From: Prevotella sp. UBA4330
GTDB taxonomy: Bacteria; Bacteroidota; Bacteroidia; Bacteroidales; Bacteroidaceae
Length of the DNA: 5,640 nucleotides
Direction of reading: 5' to 3'
Assembly (NCBI GenBank): GCA_002394385.1
Contig: DGTS01000021.1
Location: 79,751 to 85,390, forward strand
Shown: positions 5,573 to 5,640 of the stretch, in pieces
Position numbering within the stretch: the first letter of the stretch is position 1
Layout: every line of letters begins with the position of its first letter
The notes under the pieces: model-generated
Databases searched by the model: none
Seen by the model: only the letters and a program-made list of their open reading frames with translations
What the model was told of the DNA's origin: nothing
Translations under genes and position numbers: made by a program

Positions 5573-5612
5573 AAAAAAAAGTGTCCTTGCTCCATCATCG
5601 GAACAAGGGCAC
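5573..5612 (-). terminator. Intrinsic terminator of the rRNA operon
   Basis: On the minus strand GTGCCCTTGTTCC (5612-5600) pairs with GGAGCAAGGACAC (5593-5581) over 13 positions with one C-A mismatch and one G-U pair. The loop is six bases, and eight T residues follow (5580-5573). It lies about 10 bases beyond the 5S rRNA end. Confidence 0.93.
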
Positions 5613-5621
5613 TCTGGTAAA

Positions 5622-5640
5622 GAAGGCGGCGACCTACTCT
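5622..5640 (-). rRNA. rrf: 5S rRNA, 3' end only (partial)
   Basis: The minus strand reads AGAGTAGGTCGCCGCCTTC, the conserved 3' end of 5S rRNA in Bacteroidales. The rest of the gene, presumably after 23S and 16S rRNA, lies beyond the right edge. The strong terminator directly downstream supports the call. The exact 3' end is uncertain by a few bases. Confidence 0.85.

Overview
The window looks like chromosomal DNA from a member of the Bacteroidales, most likely a Prevotella-type organism. Three things point there. Two promoters match the Bacteroidetes form (TTTG, 20 bases, TAnnTTTG). No gene has a convincing Shine-Dalgarno sequence. The genes also carry family hallmarks: a Gly/Gln/Tyr/Arg-rich N-terminal tail on the gene after purB, and the AHQLGTP-type histidine kinase. 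The species assignment is inference. Every supported gene is on the minus strand, so transcription runs from high to low coordinates.

Reading in the direction of transcription, the window opens with the last bases of a 5S rRNA gene (about 5622-5640) and its strong intrinsic terminator (5573-5612). The window therefore lies just downstream of an rRNA operon. A Bacteroidetes promoter (5469-5500) then starts what looks like a three-gene unit. Its genes are a secreted protein with beta-propeller-like repeats and unknown function (4419-5342), an unusually short Sfp-type 4'-phosphopantetheinyl transferase lacking the usual N-terminal part (3941-4375), and an orphan membrane sensor histidine kinase (2704-3888). 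No response regulator gene is present in the window.

A stretch of about 650 bases without a solid gene (2053-2703) follows. It holds two adjacent tandem arrays, both with a 22-bp period: an imperfect direct repeat (2229-2338) and an AT-rich array of palindromic units built on AACAAAGTT (2351-2430). It also holds a 37-codon reading frame that begins like a signal peptide (2510-2623), with a promoter-like -7 element upstream.

Next is a single tRNA-Val (UAC anticodon, encoded CCA) with a clear promoter and terminator. It is followed by purB (adenylosuccinate lyase) and, 44 bases further on, the start of a gene that is probably an RluB/RsuA-family pseudouridine synthase and runs off the left edge. 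PurB serves purine synthesis, and the following gene probably serves rRNA modification. Together with the tRNA and 5S genes this is mostly a housekeeping neighbourhood.

I saw no phage, transposon, CRISPR or defence genes. The least explained parts are the twin 22-bp arrays, the truncated PPTase, and a shared sequence (TTAAAANNGACAAACAT on the plus strand) at the 5' ends of both the kinase and the secreted-protein genes.
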